Positions 1 to 7,881 of a stretch of DNA of 64,000 bases are shown piece by piece (the stretch's first letter is position 1; each line of letters opens with the position of its first letter). The position numbers and the translations under genes were made by a program. The stretch comes from Pseudomonas koreensis (GTDB taxonomy: Bacteria > Pseudomonadota > Gammaproteobacteria > Pseudomonadales > Pseudomonadaceae). Under the pieces are notes generated by a model. It was not told the origin of the DNA. It saw only the letters and a program-made list of their open reading frames with translations, and searched no databases. The DNA lies in assembly GCF_025447595.1 (NCBI RefSeq), contig NZ_JAOEJU010000012.1, positions 103,742 to 167,741 on the forward strand. Reading direction: 5' to 3'.

Positions 1-262
1 CGCCATAGTTGAGGCTGCAGAATTCCTGGATCTCCTGCTCACTGCCCGGTTCCTGGCCAGCAAACTGGTTGCATGGCAGGCCCAGCACACTGAAGCCTTT
101 GCCTTTGTATTGCTGATAAAGGTTTTCCAGCGCCGCGTACTGTGGGGTCAAGCCGCATTTGGAGGCGACGTTGACCACCAGCACGACTTGGCCCTTGAAG
201 GGTGCCAGCGGTAGCTCCTGACCATCCAGGGCTGTCAACTTAAGGTCGTGAAAAGCACTCAT
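1..262 (-). CDS. glutathione peroxidase family protein (C-terminus cut by window edge)
   Basis: The reverse strand from the ATG at 262 encodes a thiol peroxidase of the glutathione peroxidase family, which reduces hydrogen and organic peroxides in the cytoplasm. The visible 87 residues begin MSAFHDLKLTALDGQ and hold the active-site block VNVASKCGLTPQY, with cysteine in place of the animal selenocysteine, followed by GLPCNQFAGQEPG, the second family motif. The C-terminal half, with the conserved Trp/Asn of the catalytic tetrad, is outside the window. It lies upstream of slyD on the same strand; a terminator at 333-355 ends slyD before this gene, so it is probably transcribed separately. Confidence 0.93.
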   Translation of the reverse strand, partial: MSAFHDLKLTALDGQELPLAPFKGQVVLVVNVASKCGLTPQYAALENLYQQYKGKGFSVLGLPCNQFAGQEPGSEQEIQEFCSLNYG

Positions 263-332
263 GACGAACTCCAGATTCCCGTGTTCTACTCGAAACAGCC
301 ACTTGGCGAGACCACCAAGGACAGCCGCGGAC

Positions 333-358
333 TAAAAAGGCGCCCTCGGGCGCCTCTC
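333..358 (-). terminator. Rho-independent terminator of slyD
   Basis: An 8-bp GC-rich stem (AGGCGCCC / GGGCGCCT at 338-345 and 348-355) is followed on the minus strand by a run of five T. It lies 27 bases beyond the slyD stop codon, as expected for its transcription end. Confidence 0.8.
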
Positions 359-384
359 CAGTTCTCTGAGCTTAGCGCAGAAAA

Positions 385-870
385 TCAGTGGTGATGGCCA
401 CCTTCGCCATGGACGTGACCATGAGCGATTTCTTCCTGGCTGGCGTCACGGATGGCAATGACCTTCACTTTGAAGTTCAGGCGCTGACCGGCCAGCGGGT
501 GGTTGCCGTCGACGGTGACGTCGTCGCCGTCCAGGTCACGGATGGTGACGATCTGCATCTGGCCGTCCGGCGCCGAAGCGTGGAACTGCATGCCGACTTC
601 CAGCTCGTCAACGCCTTCGAACATGCTGCGGCTCAGGGTGCTTACCAGCTCAGCGGCGTATTCGCCGTAGGCATCTTCCGGCTCGACGGAAACTTCCAGC
701 TCGTTGCCGACTTCTTTACCTTCCAGGGCTTTTTCCAGGCCCGGGATGATGTTGCCTGCGCCATGCAGGTAGACCAGCGGAGCGCCGCCGGCGGAGCTGT
801 CGATGACCTCACCAGCGTCGTTGGTCAGGGTATAGTCGATGGAGACAGCCTTATTGGCGGCGATCAGCAT
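385..870 (-). CDS. slyD: FKBP-type peptidyl-prolyl isomerase SlyD
   Basis: This 161-residue protein is a SlyD-type prolyl isomerase and chaperone, which also binds nickel and other metals in the cytoplasm. The FKBP fold is split by the insert-in-flap chaperone domain (roughly residues 70-125), and the protein ends in a short histidine-rich metal-binding tail (HGHVHGEGGHHH). The start MLIAANKAV at 870 is chosen because family homology begins there; the longer upstream frame has no family similarity. The gene is divergent from the DUF3565 gene, and its promoter must lie in 871-970. The tail is shorter than in E. coli SlyD, as is usual in pseudomonads. Confidence 0.95.
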   Translation of the reverse strand: MLIAANKAVSIDYTLTNDAGEVIDSSAGGAPLVYLHGAGNIIPGLEKALEGKEVGNELEVSVEPEDAYGEYAAELVSTLSRSMFEGVDELEVGMQFHASAPDGQMQIVTIRDLDGDDVTVDGNHPLAGQRLNFKVKVIAIRDASQEEIAHGHVHGEGGHHH

Positions 871-970
871 GGGGCGAGACCTTTTGCATAAGAATGAAGA
901 ACGGACAAGTCTAAACAAGGATTTGCCCGAAAGCGAACAGAACCCGGACAGACGGGACGGATTGGCGCCC

Positions 971-1177
971 GTGACCATCACCGGATTCCATCAGGACGAG
1001 GACGGCCACTGGGTCGCCGAGCTGTCCTGCGGCCACACCCAGCACCTGCGCCACCTCCCGCCCTGGCAGTCCCGGGCATGGGTCCTGGACGCCGCGCAAC
1101 GTATTGAAAAAATAGGCCAACCCTTTGCTTGCGGTTGGTGCGCTCAAGGCTCGGTTAGCGATAACCTTGGCGACTGA
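971..1177 (+). CDS. DUF3565 domain protein
   Basis: A small protein of about 69 residues carrying the DUF3565 signature: GFHQDEDGHWVAEL, then SCGHTQHLRHLPPWQ, and a final CGWC. The two cysteine/histidine clusters (CGH near residue 20, CGWC near 55) suggest a metal site, but no function is known. I prefer the GTG at 971, with GGGACGG ten bases upstream, because the family homology starts at TITGF and 871-960 is less GC-rich and must hold the slyD promoter. An in-frame ATG at 869 would give 102 residues and a start codon overlapping that of slyD. It lies just upstream of pta. Confidence 0.75.
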   Translation: MTITGFHQDEDGHWVAELSCGHTQHLRHLPPWQSRAWVLDAAQRIEKIGQPFACGWCAQGSVSDNLGD

Positions 1178-1237
1178 ATTCAGGCAGATCGGCACACGGA
1201 GACGATCGCCATTGCCATGCACCCTTAGAGAATCCGC

Positions 1238-3337
1238 ATGCAAACTTTTTTTATCGCGCCCACCGACTTTGGTGTGGGTCTGACCTCCATCAGCCTCGGG
1301 CTGGTGCGTACGCTGGAGCGGGCCGGGCTGAAAGTCGGCTTCTTCAAACCGATTGCCCAGCCGCATCCGGGCGACACCGGCCCTGAGCGCTCCACCGAAC
1401 TGGTGGCCCGCACCCACGGTCTGAAACCGCCGCAGCCACTGGGCCTGGCCCACGTCGAGCGGATGCTTGGCGACGGTCAGCTCGACGAGTTGCTCGAAGA
1501 AATCATCACTCTCTACCAGCAGGCAGCCATCGGCAAAGACGTGCTGGTCGTCGAAGGCATGGTGCCGACCCGCAGCGCCAGCTATGCCGCGCGGGTCAAC
1601 CTGCACCTGGCCAAGAGCCTGGATGCCGAGGTGATTCTGGTCTCGGCGCCGGAAAACGAAGTGCTGACCGAACTGTCCGGCCGCGTCGAGTTACAGGCGC
1701 AACTGTTCGGCGGACCGAAAGACCCGAAAGTCCTCGGCGTGATCCTCAACAAGGTCAAGACCGACGAAAGCATGGACGCCTTCGCTGCGCGTCTGAAAGA
1801 GCATTCGCCCTTGCTCCGCACCGGTGATTTCCGTCTGCTCGGCTGCATTCCGTTCCAGCCCGAACTCAACGCCCCGCGCACCCGCGATGTGGCCGACCTG
1901 ATGGGCGCCCAGGTGCTCAACGCCGGCGACTACGAAACCCGGCGCATGACCAAGACCATCATTTGCGCACGCACCATGCGCAACACCGTGGACTTGCTCA
2001 AACCCGGCGTGCTGGTGGTGACCCCCGGCGATCGCGACGACATCATCCTCGCCGTCAGCCTCGCGGCCATCAACGGTGTACCGCTGGCCGGCCTGCTGCT
2101 GACCAGCGACACCCTGCCCGATCCGCGCATCATGGATCTGTGCCGTGGCGCCTTGCAGGCTGGCTTGCCGGTGCTGTCGGTGAGCACCGGCTCCTACGAC
2201 ACCGCCAACCTGCTCAACGGCCTGAACAAGGAAATCCCCGTCGACGACCGCGAACGCGCGGAGATCATCACCGATTTCGTCGCCAGCCATCTGGATGCCA
2301 ACTGGCTGCACCAGCGCTGCGGTACGCCACGGGAAATGCGCCTGTCGCCAGCCGTGTTCCGCTATCAATTGATTCAACGCGCGCAGGCCGCCAACAAACG
2401 CATCGTTCTGCCCGAAGGCAGCGAGCCGTTCACTGTGCAAGCGGCTGCAATCTGTCAGGAGCGTGGAATTGCCCGTTGCGTGTTGCTGGCCAAACCGGCT
2501 GACGTCGAAGCCGTGGCCCGTGCCCAAGGCATCGTGCTGCCGCCGGGGCTGGAGATCCTCGATCCGGATCTGATCCGCGAGCGCTACGTCGAACCGATGG
2601 TCGCCCTGCGCAAGAGCAAAAGCCTCAACGCGCCGATGGCCGAGCAGCAACTGGAAGACACCGTGGTGATCGGCACCATGATGCTGGCGCTGGATGAAGT
2701 CGACGGACTGGTTTCCGGCATCATCAACACCACCGCCAACACCATCCGCCCGGCCCTGCAACTGATCAAGACCGCGCCGGGCTGTACGCTGGTGTCGTCG
2801 GTGTTCTTCATGCTGTTCCCCGAAGAAGTGCTGGTCTACGGCGACTGCGTGATGAACCCGCATCCGAGCGCCAGTGAACTGGCCGAGATCGCCCTGCAAA
2901 GCGCCGACTCGGCCGCCGCGTTCGGCATCACCCCGCGCGTGGCGATGATCAGCTACTCCAGCGGCGAATCGGCCACCGGCGAAGAAGTCGAGAAAGTCCG
3001 CGAGGCCACCCTGCTCGCCCACGAACAACAGCACTCTCTGCTGATCGACGGGCCGTTGCAATACGACGCCGCCGCCAACGAAACCGTGGCCCGGCAACTG
3101 GCGCCAAACAGCCAGGTGGCCGGTCGCGCCACGGTGTTCGTATTCCCCGACTTGAACACCGGCAACACCACCCACAAAGCCGTGCAGCGCAGCGCCGATT
3201 GCGTCAGCCTCGGCCCGATGCTGCAAGGCCTGCGCAAACCGGTGAACGACCTGCCGCGCGGCGCGCAGGTCGACGACATCGTCTACACCATTGCCCTGAC
3301 TGCGATTCAGGCTGCCAACCGACCTCTGGATATCTGA
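1238..3337 (+). CDS. pta: phosphate acetyltransferase (long form)
   Basis: This 699-residue enzyme interconverts acetyl-CoA plus phosphate and acetyl phosphate plus CoA. It has the long-form layout: an N-terminal P-loop NTPase-like domain with a degenerate loop (residues 1-220), a DRTGG domain (about 220-340), and the catalytic PTA domain from about residue 385 (LPEGSEPFTVQAA) to the C-terminus, including SGIINTTANTIRPALQ and the late FPDLNTGN block. The start is the ATG shortly after the DUF3565 gene. It is followed four bases later by the acyltransferase gene, so the two are very likely co-transcribed. Acetate kinase (ackA), which adjoins pta in P. aeruginosa, is absent here. Confidence 0.95.
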   Translation: MQTFFIAPTDFGVGLTSISLGLVRTLERAGLKVGFFKPIAQPHPGDTGPERSTELVARTHGLKPPQPLGLAHVERMLGDGQLDELLEEIITLYQQAAIGKDVLVVEGMVPTRSASYAARVNLHLAKSLDAEVILVSAPENEVLTELSGRVELQAQLFGGPKDPKVLGVILNKVKTDESMDAFAARLKEHSPLLRTGDFRLLGCIPFQPELNAPRTRDVADLMGAQVLNAGDYETRRMTKTIICARTMRNTVDLLKPGVLVVTPGDRDDIILAVSLAAINGVPLAGLLLTSDTLPDPRIMDLCRGALQAGLPVLSVSTGSYDTANLLNGLNKEIPVDDRERAEIITDFVASHLDANWLHQRCGTPREMRLSPAVFRYQLIQRAQAANKRIVLPEGSEPFTVQAAAICQERGIARCVLLAKPADVEAVARAQGIVLPPGLEILDPDLIRERYVEPMVALRKSKSLNAPMAEQQLEDTVVIGTMMLALDEVDGLVSGIINTTANTIRPALQLIKTAPGCTLVSSVFFMLFPEEVLVYGDCVMNPHPSASELAEIALQSADSAAAFGITPRVAMISYSSGESATGEEVEKVREATLLAHEQQHSLLIDGPLQYDAAANETVARQLAPNSQVAGRATVFVFPDLNTGNTTHKAVQRSADCVSLGPMLQGLRKPVNDLPRGAQVDDIVYTIALTAIQAANRPLDI

Positions 3338-3341
3338 CCCG

Positions 3342-4247
3342 ATGCTGGCTTTTCTCCCTGCCACCCTGCGCGGCGTAATCGCCGCGCTGCTGCTGGCGCT
3401 GAACACGATCCTGCTGTGCTCGTTCCTGTTTCTCGTGGCACTGATCAAAGTGCTGCCGTTCGACCTCGCACGCCGCGCCTCGCGCTGGCTGATGAGCCAC
3501 ACCCATGAAGCCTGGATCAGCAACAACAAAGGCTGGATGAACCTGGTCCGCCGCACCCGCTGGCACCTCAGCGGCCTGCAGGGCCTGGACTATCAACACT
3601 CGTACCTGATCACCAGCAACCACCAGAGCTGGGTCGACATCCTGGTGCTGCAATACGTGCTCAACCGACGTATCCAGCCGCTGAAATTCTTCCTCAAGCA
3701 GGAACTGATCTGGGTCCCGATCATCGGTCTGGCGTGGTGGACGCTGGGCTTCCCGTTCATGAAACGCTATTCAAAAGCCTATCTGGAAAAACACCCGGAA
3801 AAGAAAGGCAAAGACCTGGAAACCACCCGCAAGACCTGCGCGAAATTCCGCGACAACCCGGTAGGCATCTTCAACTTCGTCGAAGGCACACGCTTCACCG
3901 AAGGCAAACACGCACAGCAGCAGTCACCGTTCAAATACCTGCTCAAGCCCAAGGCCGGCGGCATTGCCTTCGTGCTGGATGCAATGGGCGAACAGCTGGA
4001 ATCGATCGTCAACGTCACCATCCACTACCCCGGCGGACGCCCTGGCTTCTGGGACCTGCTGTGCGGCAATGTACGAGACGTAGTGGTGCACTTCGAAGAA
4101 CTGAAAATCCCACCGCAGTTCATCGGCAAGAACTACGACCAGGACGGCGAATACCGCCTGCAATTCCAAGGCTGGATCAACCAGCTGTGGCAAGACAAGG
4201 ATGCGTTGCTTGAGCAGATGCACCGCGAATATCCCAAACGACGCTGA
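3342..4247 (+). CDS. PlsC-family acyltransferase (YihG-like)
   Basis: A 301-residue membrane-bound acyltransferase of the 1-acylglycerol-3-phosphate acyltransferase family; the E. coli YihG-type proteins transfer acyl chains to lysophosphatidic acid. Residues 8-37 form one or two hydrophobic helices. The catalytic HX4D motif is at His94-Asp99 (HQSWVD) and the substrate-binding EGTRF block at 181-185. A basic Lys-rich segment (about 149-170) is likely membrane-facing. The gene begins four bases after pta and shares its transcript; no terminator separates them. The exact acceptor cannot be told from sequence; OlsA-like or LPS-related acylation are less likely alternatives. Confidence 0.87.
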   Translation: MLAFLPATLRGVIAALLLALNTILLCSFLFLVALIKVLPFDLARRASRWLMSHTHEAWISNNKGWMNLVRRTRWHLSGLQGLDYQHSYLITSNHQSWVDILVLQYVLNRRIQPLKFFLKQELIWVPIIGLAWWTLGFPFMKRYSKAYLEKHPEKKGKDLETTRKTCAKFRDNPVGIFNFVEGTRFTEGKHAQQQSPFKYLLKPKAGGIAFVLDAMGEQLESIVNVTIHYPGGRPGFWDLLCGNVRDVVVHFEELKIPPQFIGKNYDQDGEYRLQFQGWINQLWQDKDALLEQMHREYPKRR

Positions 4248-4265
4248 GCCCCCCCTGTGGGAACA

Positions 4266-4323
4266 CCTGACAGAAATTGGTCGTCTGTCAGGCCGCCATC
4301 GCCAGCAGGCTGGCTCCCACAGG
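4266..4323. repeat. hairpin plus REP-like palindrome
   Basis: An 8-bp inverted repeat (CCTGACAG at 4266-4273, CTGTCAGG at 4285-4292) is directly followed by a REP-type unit (CATCGCCAGCAGGCTGGCT then CCCACAGG). The hairpin may end the pta-acyltransferase transcript. A related unit including the CTGTCAG lead-in recurs at 63911-63946. Confidence 0.7.
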
Positions 4324-4329
4324 AAAACA

Positions 4330-4640
4330 GTTCGCTTTCAGCTTTTAGCTTCCCACCACTCAACACAATGAGCGTTAGCTCGAGTACCGCTTTTGACGTG
4401 CCGGCCCCTTCGGCCGGCTGAGTGGAGGGATTCATCCGGGGGTGGGAGCGCAGCGACCGTGCGGCGAAGCCGCATGCATCGAGAGGAGGTGCAGCGAAGC
4501 AAACCGTAGGCGATGCCCCCGGATGAATCCCGGAACGAAGGAACGCCGAGCCAAAGCGAGGTGCCGAACGCCGGGGCCAAGCCTTTTGCTTACTTTTTGG
4601 CGTTTGAAAAAGTGAGCCGCTGTAAGAGCGGAACCGCCAG
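4330..4640. repeat. intergenic repeat-like element with 16-bp perfect inverted repeat
   Basis: This gene-free stretch lies between the convergent acyltransferase and cysNC genes. It contains a perfect 16-bp inverted repeat beginning GGGATTCATC (4427-4442 against 4516-4531) enclosing 73 bases that themselves hold short palindromes (GCGGC..GCCGC, TGCATCGA). The outer part has the conspicuous string AGCCTTTTGCTTACTTTTTG (about 4577-4596). Open frames across it have no recognisable family. From memory, similar AAGCCTTTTGCTTAC blocks recur between genes in fluorescent pseudomonads, so I read it as a dispersed non-coding repeat. No transposase or target duplication is visible. Confidence 0.55.
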
Positions 4641-4692
4641 CGGCAGCACCCGAAGCAACGGATATTCACCCAAAACTCCAAGAGCCTGATCG

Positions 4693-4731
4693 GCCCAAAG
4701 GCCGTCATCGCTAGCAGGCTAGCTCCCACAA
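4693..4731. repeat. REP-like palindrome
   Basis: A solitary REP-type unit (CATCGCTAGCAGGCTAGCT followed by CCCACA), a compensated variant of the unit at 4298-4323: both arms carry the same CC-to-CT style change, so the stem is preserved. Confidence 0.7.
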
Positions 4732-4752
4732 TTAACCGAACTGGCCCGAAAT

Positions 4753-4793
4753 AAAAAAGCCCGCCGATGATCACTCATCGGCGGGCTTTTTTA
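4753..4793 (-). terminator. Rho-independent terminator of cysD-cysNC
   Basis: A long stem, AAGCCCGCCGATGA paired with TCATCGGCGGGCTT around a four-base loop (4771-4774), is flanked by A-runs on the left and T-runs on the right. It can act in both directions and ends the minus-strand cysNC transcript 15 bases past its stop codon. Confidence 0.9.
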
Positions 4794-4807
4794 TTCGCAG
4801 CTAACGC

Positions 4808-6706
4808 TTAAATCGCACCACGCTTACGCAGCAGATCCAGCACTTGCTTGACACTTTCATCCAGCGACAACGACTGGGTATCGATCACCAGATCAGCATC
4901 CAGCGGCACATCATACGGGAAGGACTCACCCGGAATGTTATCGCCACCGGCAGCGTACAAACCTTGCGGATCACGCTCGGCGCAAACAGTCGGCGAAGCC
5001 TGAACATAGACCGTCAGCAAACGATCCTTGCCAATCAGATCCTTGGCCTTCTCGCGACCTTCCGCACTCGGCGCCACGAATGCCGCCAGCGTCAGCAGAC
5101 CGGCTTCGTTGAACTGACGGGCAACATGCGCCGCACGGCTCCAGTTCTCGGTGCGACCGGCGCGATCCTGCGGCAGCCCCTTGTTTAGATCATGACGCAG
5201 GTTCTGGCCATCCAGCACAAACACCGCACGACCGAGGTCGAACAACTTGCGCTCGACCGCGTAAGCCAAGGTGCTCTTGCCAGCGCCCGACAGGCCGCTG
5301 AACAGCACGGTAGCCGGTTGCTGACCGAAACGCTGAGCGCGTTCTTCGGTCGCTACATGGGCCAGTTTGCCGTGATGCGTAGCGGTACCGTGAGTCACCG
5401 GCTGGGCGACGATCATGCCGGCGCCGACGGTGCCGTTGGTCAAACGGTCGATGATGATGAAGGCGCCAGTGGTGCGGTTGCTGTCGTAACCGTCGAGGGC
5501 GATCGGCGCATCGAGCGCGATCTTCACCTTGCCGATTTCGTTGAGCTGCAACGCGCTCGCCGGGCCCTCTTCGAGAGTGTTGACGTCGACTTTGTTGACG
5601 ATGCTGGCGATGGAGCCCGGCACGTAGCTGGTCGCGCGCTTGATGTCGTATTTTTTGCCCGGCAGCATCGGCTCTTCAGCCATCCACACCAGCATCGCTT
5701 CGAAGCTGTCGGTCACTGGCGGAACGTTGTCGGCGTGGACCAGCAGGTCGCCACGAGAAATGTCGATCTCGTCTTCCATGGTCAGCGTTACCGCCTGGCC
5801 AGGACCTGCGTGTTCCAGCTCACCTTCGAAGGTGACGATGGATTTCACGCGGCTGCTCTTGCCCGACGGCAGGACCACGACTTCGTCGCCCTTCTTGACG
5901 ATGCCGCTGGCCAGAGTGCCGGCGAAACCGCGGAAGTTCAGGTTCGGACGGTTGACGTACTGCACCGGGAAACGCAGATCAGTGAAGTTGCGGTCGCCCG
6001 CCACTTCCACGGTCTCGAGGATTTCCATCAGCGACTGGCCGGTGTACCACGGCGAGCGCTCGGACTTGTTCACCACGTTGTCGCCCTTCAGAGCGGACAT
6101 CGGCACGAAGTGCATGCTCGTCGGCTTCATCTTCAAGCCTTCGGCAAACTTCAGGTAGTCGGCCTTGATCGACTCGAACACGCCCTGTTCGAAGCCCTTG
6201 AGGTCCATCTTGTTGATGGCGACAACGATGTGCTTGATGCCCAGCAGGGAGGCAATAAAGCTGTGGCGACGGGTCTGGGTCTGCACGCCGTAACGGGCGT
6301 CGACCAGGATGATCGCCAAGTCACAGGTGGACGCACCGGTGGCCATGTTGCGGGTGTACTGCTCATGGCCGGGGGTGTCGGCGATGATGAATTTGCGCTT
6401 GGCGGTGGAGAAATAGCGGTAGGCGACATCGATGGTGATGCCCTGCTCGCGCTCGGCCTGCAGGCCGTCGACCAGCAACGCCAGGTCGATGTCGTCACCG
6501 GTGGTGCCGACTTTCTTCGAATCGCGGGTGATGGCTTCGAGGTGATCTTCGTAGATCATCTTCGAGTCGTGCAGCAGGCGCCCGATCAGGGTGCTCTTGC
6601 CGTCATCGACGTTACCGCAGGTCAAAAAGCGCAGCAGCTCTTTACGTTCGTGCTGGCCCAGGTAGGCGAGGATGTCCTCGCTGATCAAATCAGATGCGTG
6701 CGACAT
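4808..6706 (-). CDS. cysNC: bifunctional sulfate adenylyltransferase subunit 1 / APS kinase
   Basis: A 632-residue fusion that activates sulfate for cysteine synthesis. The N-terminal CysN half is the GTPase subunit of ATP sulfurylase, with G1 GNVDDGKST (31-39), G3 DTPGH (110-114) and G4 NKMD (165-168), then EF-Tu-like beta barrels. The C-terminal CysC half (from about 455) is APS kinase, which phosphorylates adenylylsulfate to PAPS, with P-loop GLSGAGKS at 471-478 and the DGQNLRHDLN motif near 500. The fusion is standard in pseudomonads. It follows cysD after nine bases on the same transcript and is expected to be under CysB control, though I cannot place a CysB site. Confidence 0.96.
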   Translation of the reverse strand: MSHASDLISEDILAYLGQHERKELLRFLTCGNVDDGKSTLIGRLLHDSKMIYEDHLEAITRDSKKVGTTGDDIDLALLVDGLQAEREQGITIDVAYRYFSTAKRKFIIADTPGHEQYTRNMATGASTCDLAIILVDARYGVQTQTRRHSFIASLLGIKHIVVAINKMDLKGFEQGVFESIKADYLKFAEGLKMKPTSMHFVPMSALKGDNVVNKSERSPWYTGQSLMEILETVEVAGDRNFTDLRFPVQYVNRPNLNFRGFAGTLASGIVKKGDEVVVLPSGKSSRVKSIVTFEGELEHAGPGQAVTLTMEDEIDISRGDLLVHADNVPPVTDSFEAMLVWMAEEPMLPGKKYDIKRATSYVPGSIASIVNKVDVNTLEEGPASALQLNEIGKVKIALDAPIALDGYDSNRTTGAFIIIDRLTNGTVGAGMIVAQPVTHGTATHHGKLAHVATEERAQRFGQQPATVLFSGLSGAGKSTLAYAVERKLFDLGRAVFVLDGQNLRHDLNKGLPQDRAGRTENWSRAAHVARQFNEAGLLTLAAFVAPSAEGREKAKDLIGKDRLLTVYVQASPTVCAERDPQGLYAAGGDNIPGESFPYDVPLDADLVIDTQSLSLDESVKQVLDLLRKRGAI

Positions 6707-6715
6707 GACAACCCC

Positions 6716-7633
6716 TTAGAAATAACCCTGACGTTTCTTGTCTTCCATCGAGCCTGCGCCATCGTGGTCGATGACCCGGCCCTGGCGCTCGGAAGTTCGC
6801 GTCAGGAGCATTTCCTGAATGATGTCCGTCAGGCTTTCGGCCTCGGACTCCACCGCGCCCGTCAACGGGTAGCAGCCAAGGGTACGGAAACGCACTTTCT
6901 TTTTGACGATGCGCGCCTTGTCCTCGTCGGACAGGTGTTCGAGGATGCGCTCGTCGTCGATCATGATCAGCGTGCCGTTCTTCTCGATCACTTCGCGTTC
7001 GGCTGCGAAGTACAGCGGTACGATCGGGATGCCTTCGAGGTAGATGTACTGCCAGATGTCCAGCTCGGTCCAGTTCGACAACGGGAACACACGAATGGAT
7101 TCGCCCTTGTTGACCTTGCCGTTGTAGACGTTCCACAGCTCGGGGCGCTGGTTCTTCGGGTCCCAGCGGTGTTTGCTGTCACGGAACGAGTAGACGCGCT
7201 CCTTGGCGCGGGACTTCTCTTCATCGCGACGGGCACCGCCGAAGGCTGCGTCGAAACCATGCTTGTCGAGTGCCTGCTTCAAGCCCTCGGTCTTCATGAT
7301 GTCGGTGTGCTTGGCGCTACCGTGGGTGAATGGGTTGATGCCCTGCGCAACGCCATCCGGGTTGACGTGGGTGATCAGGTCCAGGCCAAGCTCTTCGACC
7401 ATTTTGTCGCGGAACTTGTACATCTCCTGGAATTTCCAGCGGGTGTCGACGTGCATCACCGGAAACGGCAGTTTGCCCGGGAAGAACGCCTTGCGTGCCA
7501 GATGCAGCATCACGGCGGAGTCTTTACCGATGGAGTACAGCATCACCGGGTTGTCGAACTCGGCGGCCACCTCGCGGATGATGTGGATGCTTTCCGCCTC
7601 CAGCTGTTTCAGATGCGTCAGTTTGTCGACCAT
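6716..7633 (-). CDS. cysD: sulfate adenylyltransferase subunit 2
   Basis: A 305-residue catalytic subunit of ATP sulfurylase, which forms adenylylsulfate from ATP and sulfate together with the CysN GTPase. It is an adenine-nucleotide alpha hydrolase-type protein: the PP-loop SIGKDSAVMLHLARKA is near residues 55-70, followed by the family blocks HVDTRWKFQEMY and GARRDEEKSRAKERV, and the C-terminus has RTSERQGRVIDHD. First gene of the cysD-cysNC operon; the start ATG at 7633 matches the family N-terminus MVDKLTHLKQLEAES. Confidence 0.96.
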   Translation of the reverse strand: MVDKLTHLKQLEAESIHIIREVAAEFDNPVMLYSIGKDSAVMLHLARKAFFPGKLPFPVMHVDTRWKFQEMYKFRDKMVEELGLDLITHVNPDGVAQGINPFTHGSAKHTDIMKTEGLKQALDKHGFDAAFGGARRDEEKSRAKERVYSFRDSKHRWDPKNQRPELWNVYNGKVNKGESIRVFPLSNWTELDIWQYIYLEGIPIVPLYFAAEREVIEKNGTLIMIDDERILEHLSDEDKARIVKKKVRFRTLGCYPLTGAVESEAESLTDIIQEMLLTRTSERQGRVIDHDGAGSMEDKKRQGYF

Positions 7634-7737
7634 GGCTACTCACGAAAGCTTTCTTATGAACGGCCAGCGGGCCGTGTTCGAGCGGGGAATCCTAGCACAG
7701 CGACCTCTTCTAATCAGGACGCCAACTAGATCGAAAG

Positions 7738-7753
7738 GGCATATGAATATGCC
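7738..7753. promoter_or_regulatory. perfect palindrome upstream of cysD
   Basis: GGCATAT-GA-ATATGCC is a perfect 7-bp inverted repeat about 105 bases upstream of the cysD start codon. It could be a regulator site or the base of a REP spacer; nothing more can be said from the sequence. Confidence 0.35.
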
Positions 7754-7778
7754 TGCTGGTTCGGCCAATACGGACCCT

Positions 7779-7869
7779 GCGGGAGCGAGCTTGCTCGCGA
7801 AAGCGGTCTGCCATTCAACAATGATGGCGACTGATACTGCCTCTTCGCGAGCAAGCTCGCTCCCACAGG
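7779..7869. repeat. REPIN (two inverted REP units)
   Basis: Two REP units in inverted orientation, GCGGGAGCGAGCTTGCTCGCG (from 7779) and CGCGAGCAAGCTCGCTCCCAC (to 7866), separated by about 40 bases. It lies between the divergently placed cysD promoter region and the tail of the Nif3-like gene. Confidence 0.85.
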
Positions 7870-7881
7870 ATTTGGGTGAAT

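Noticed and set aside
1691..3556. 621-residue minus-strand open frame opposite pta
   Set aside because: Shadow of pta, same composition artefact; no ribosome site or family.
4133..4774. 213-residue minus-strand frame across the 4250-4780 gap
   Set aside because: It runs through REP units and the inverted repeat and shows no family; typical chance frame in repetitive high-GC DNA.
5192..7729. 845-residue plus-strand open frame opposite cysNC and cysD
   Set aside because: It is antisense to two well-supported genes and its residue pattern (many Asp/Val/His/Gly) is that of a high-GC shadow frame without any family.
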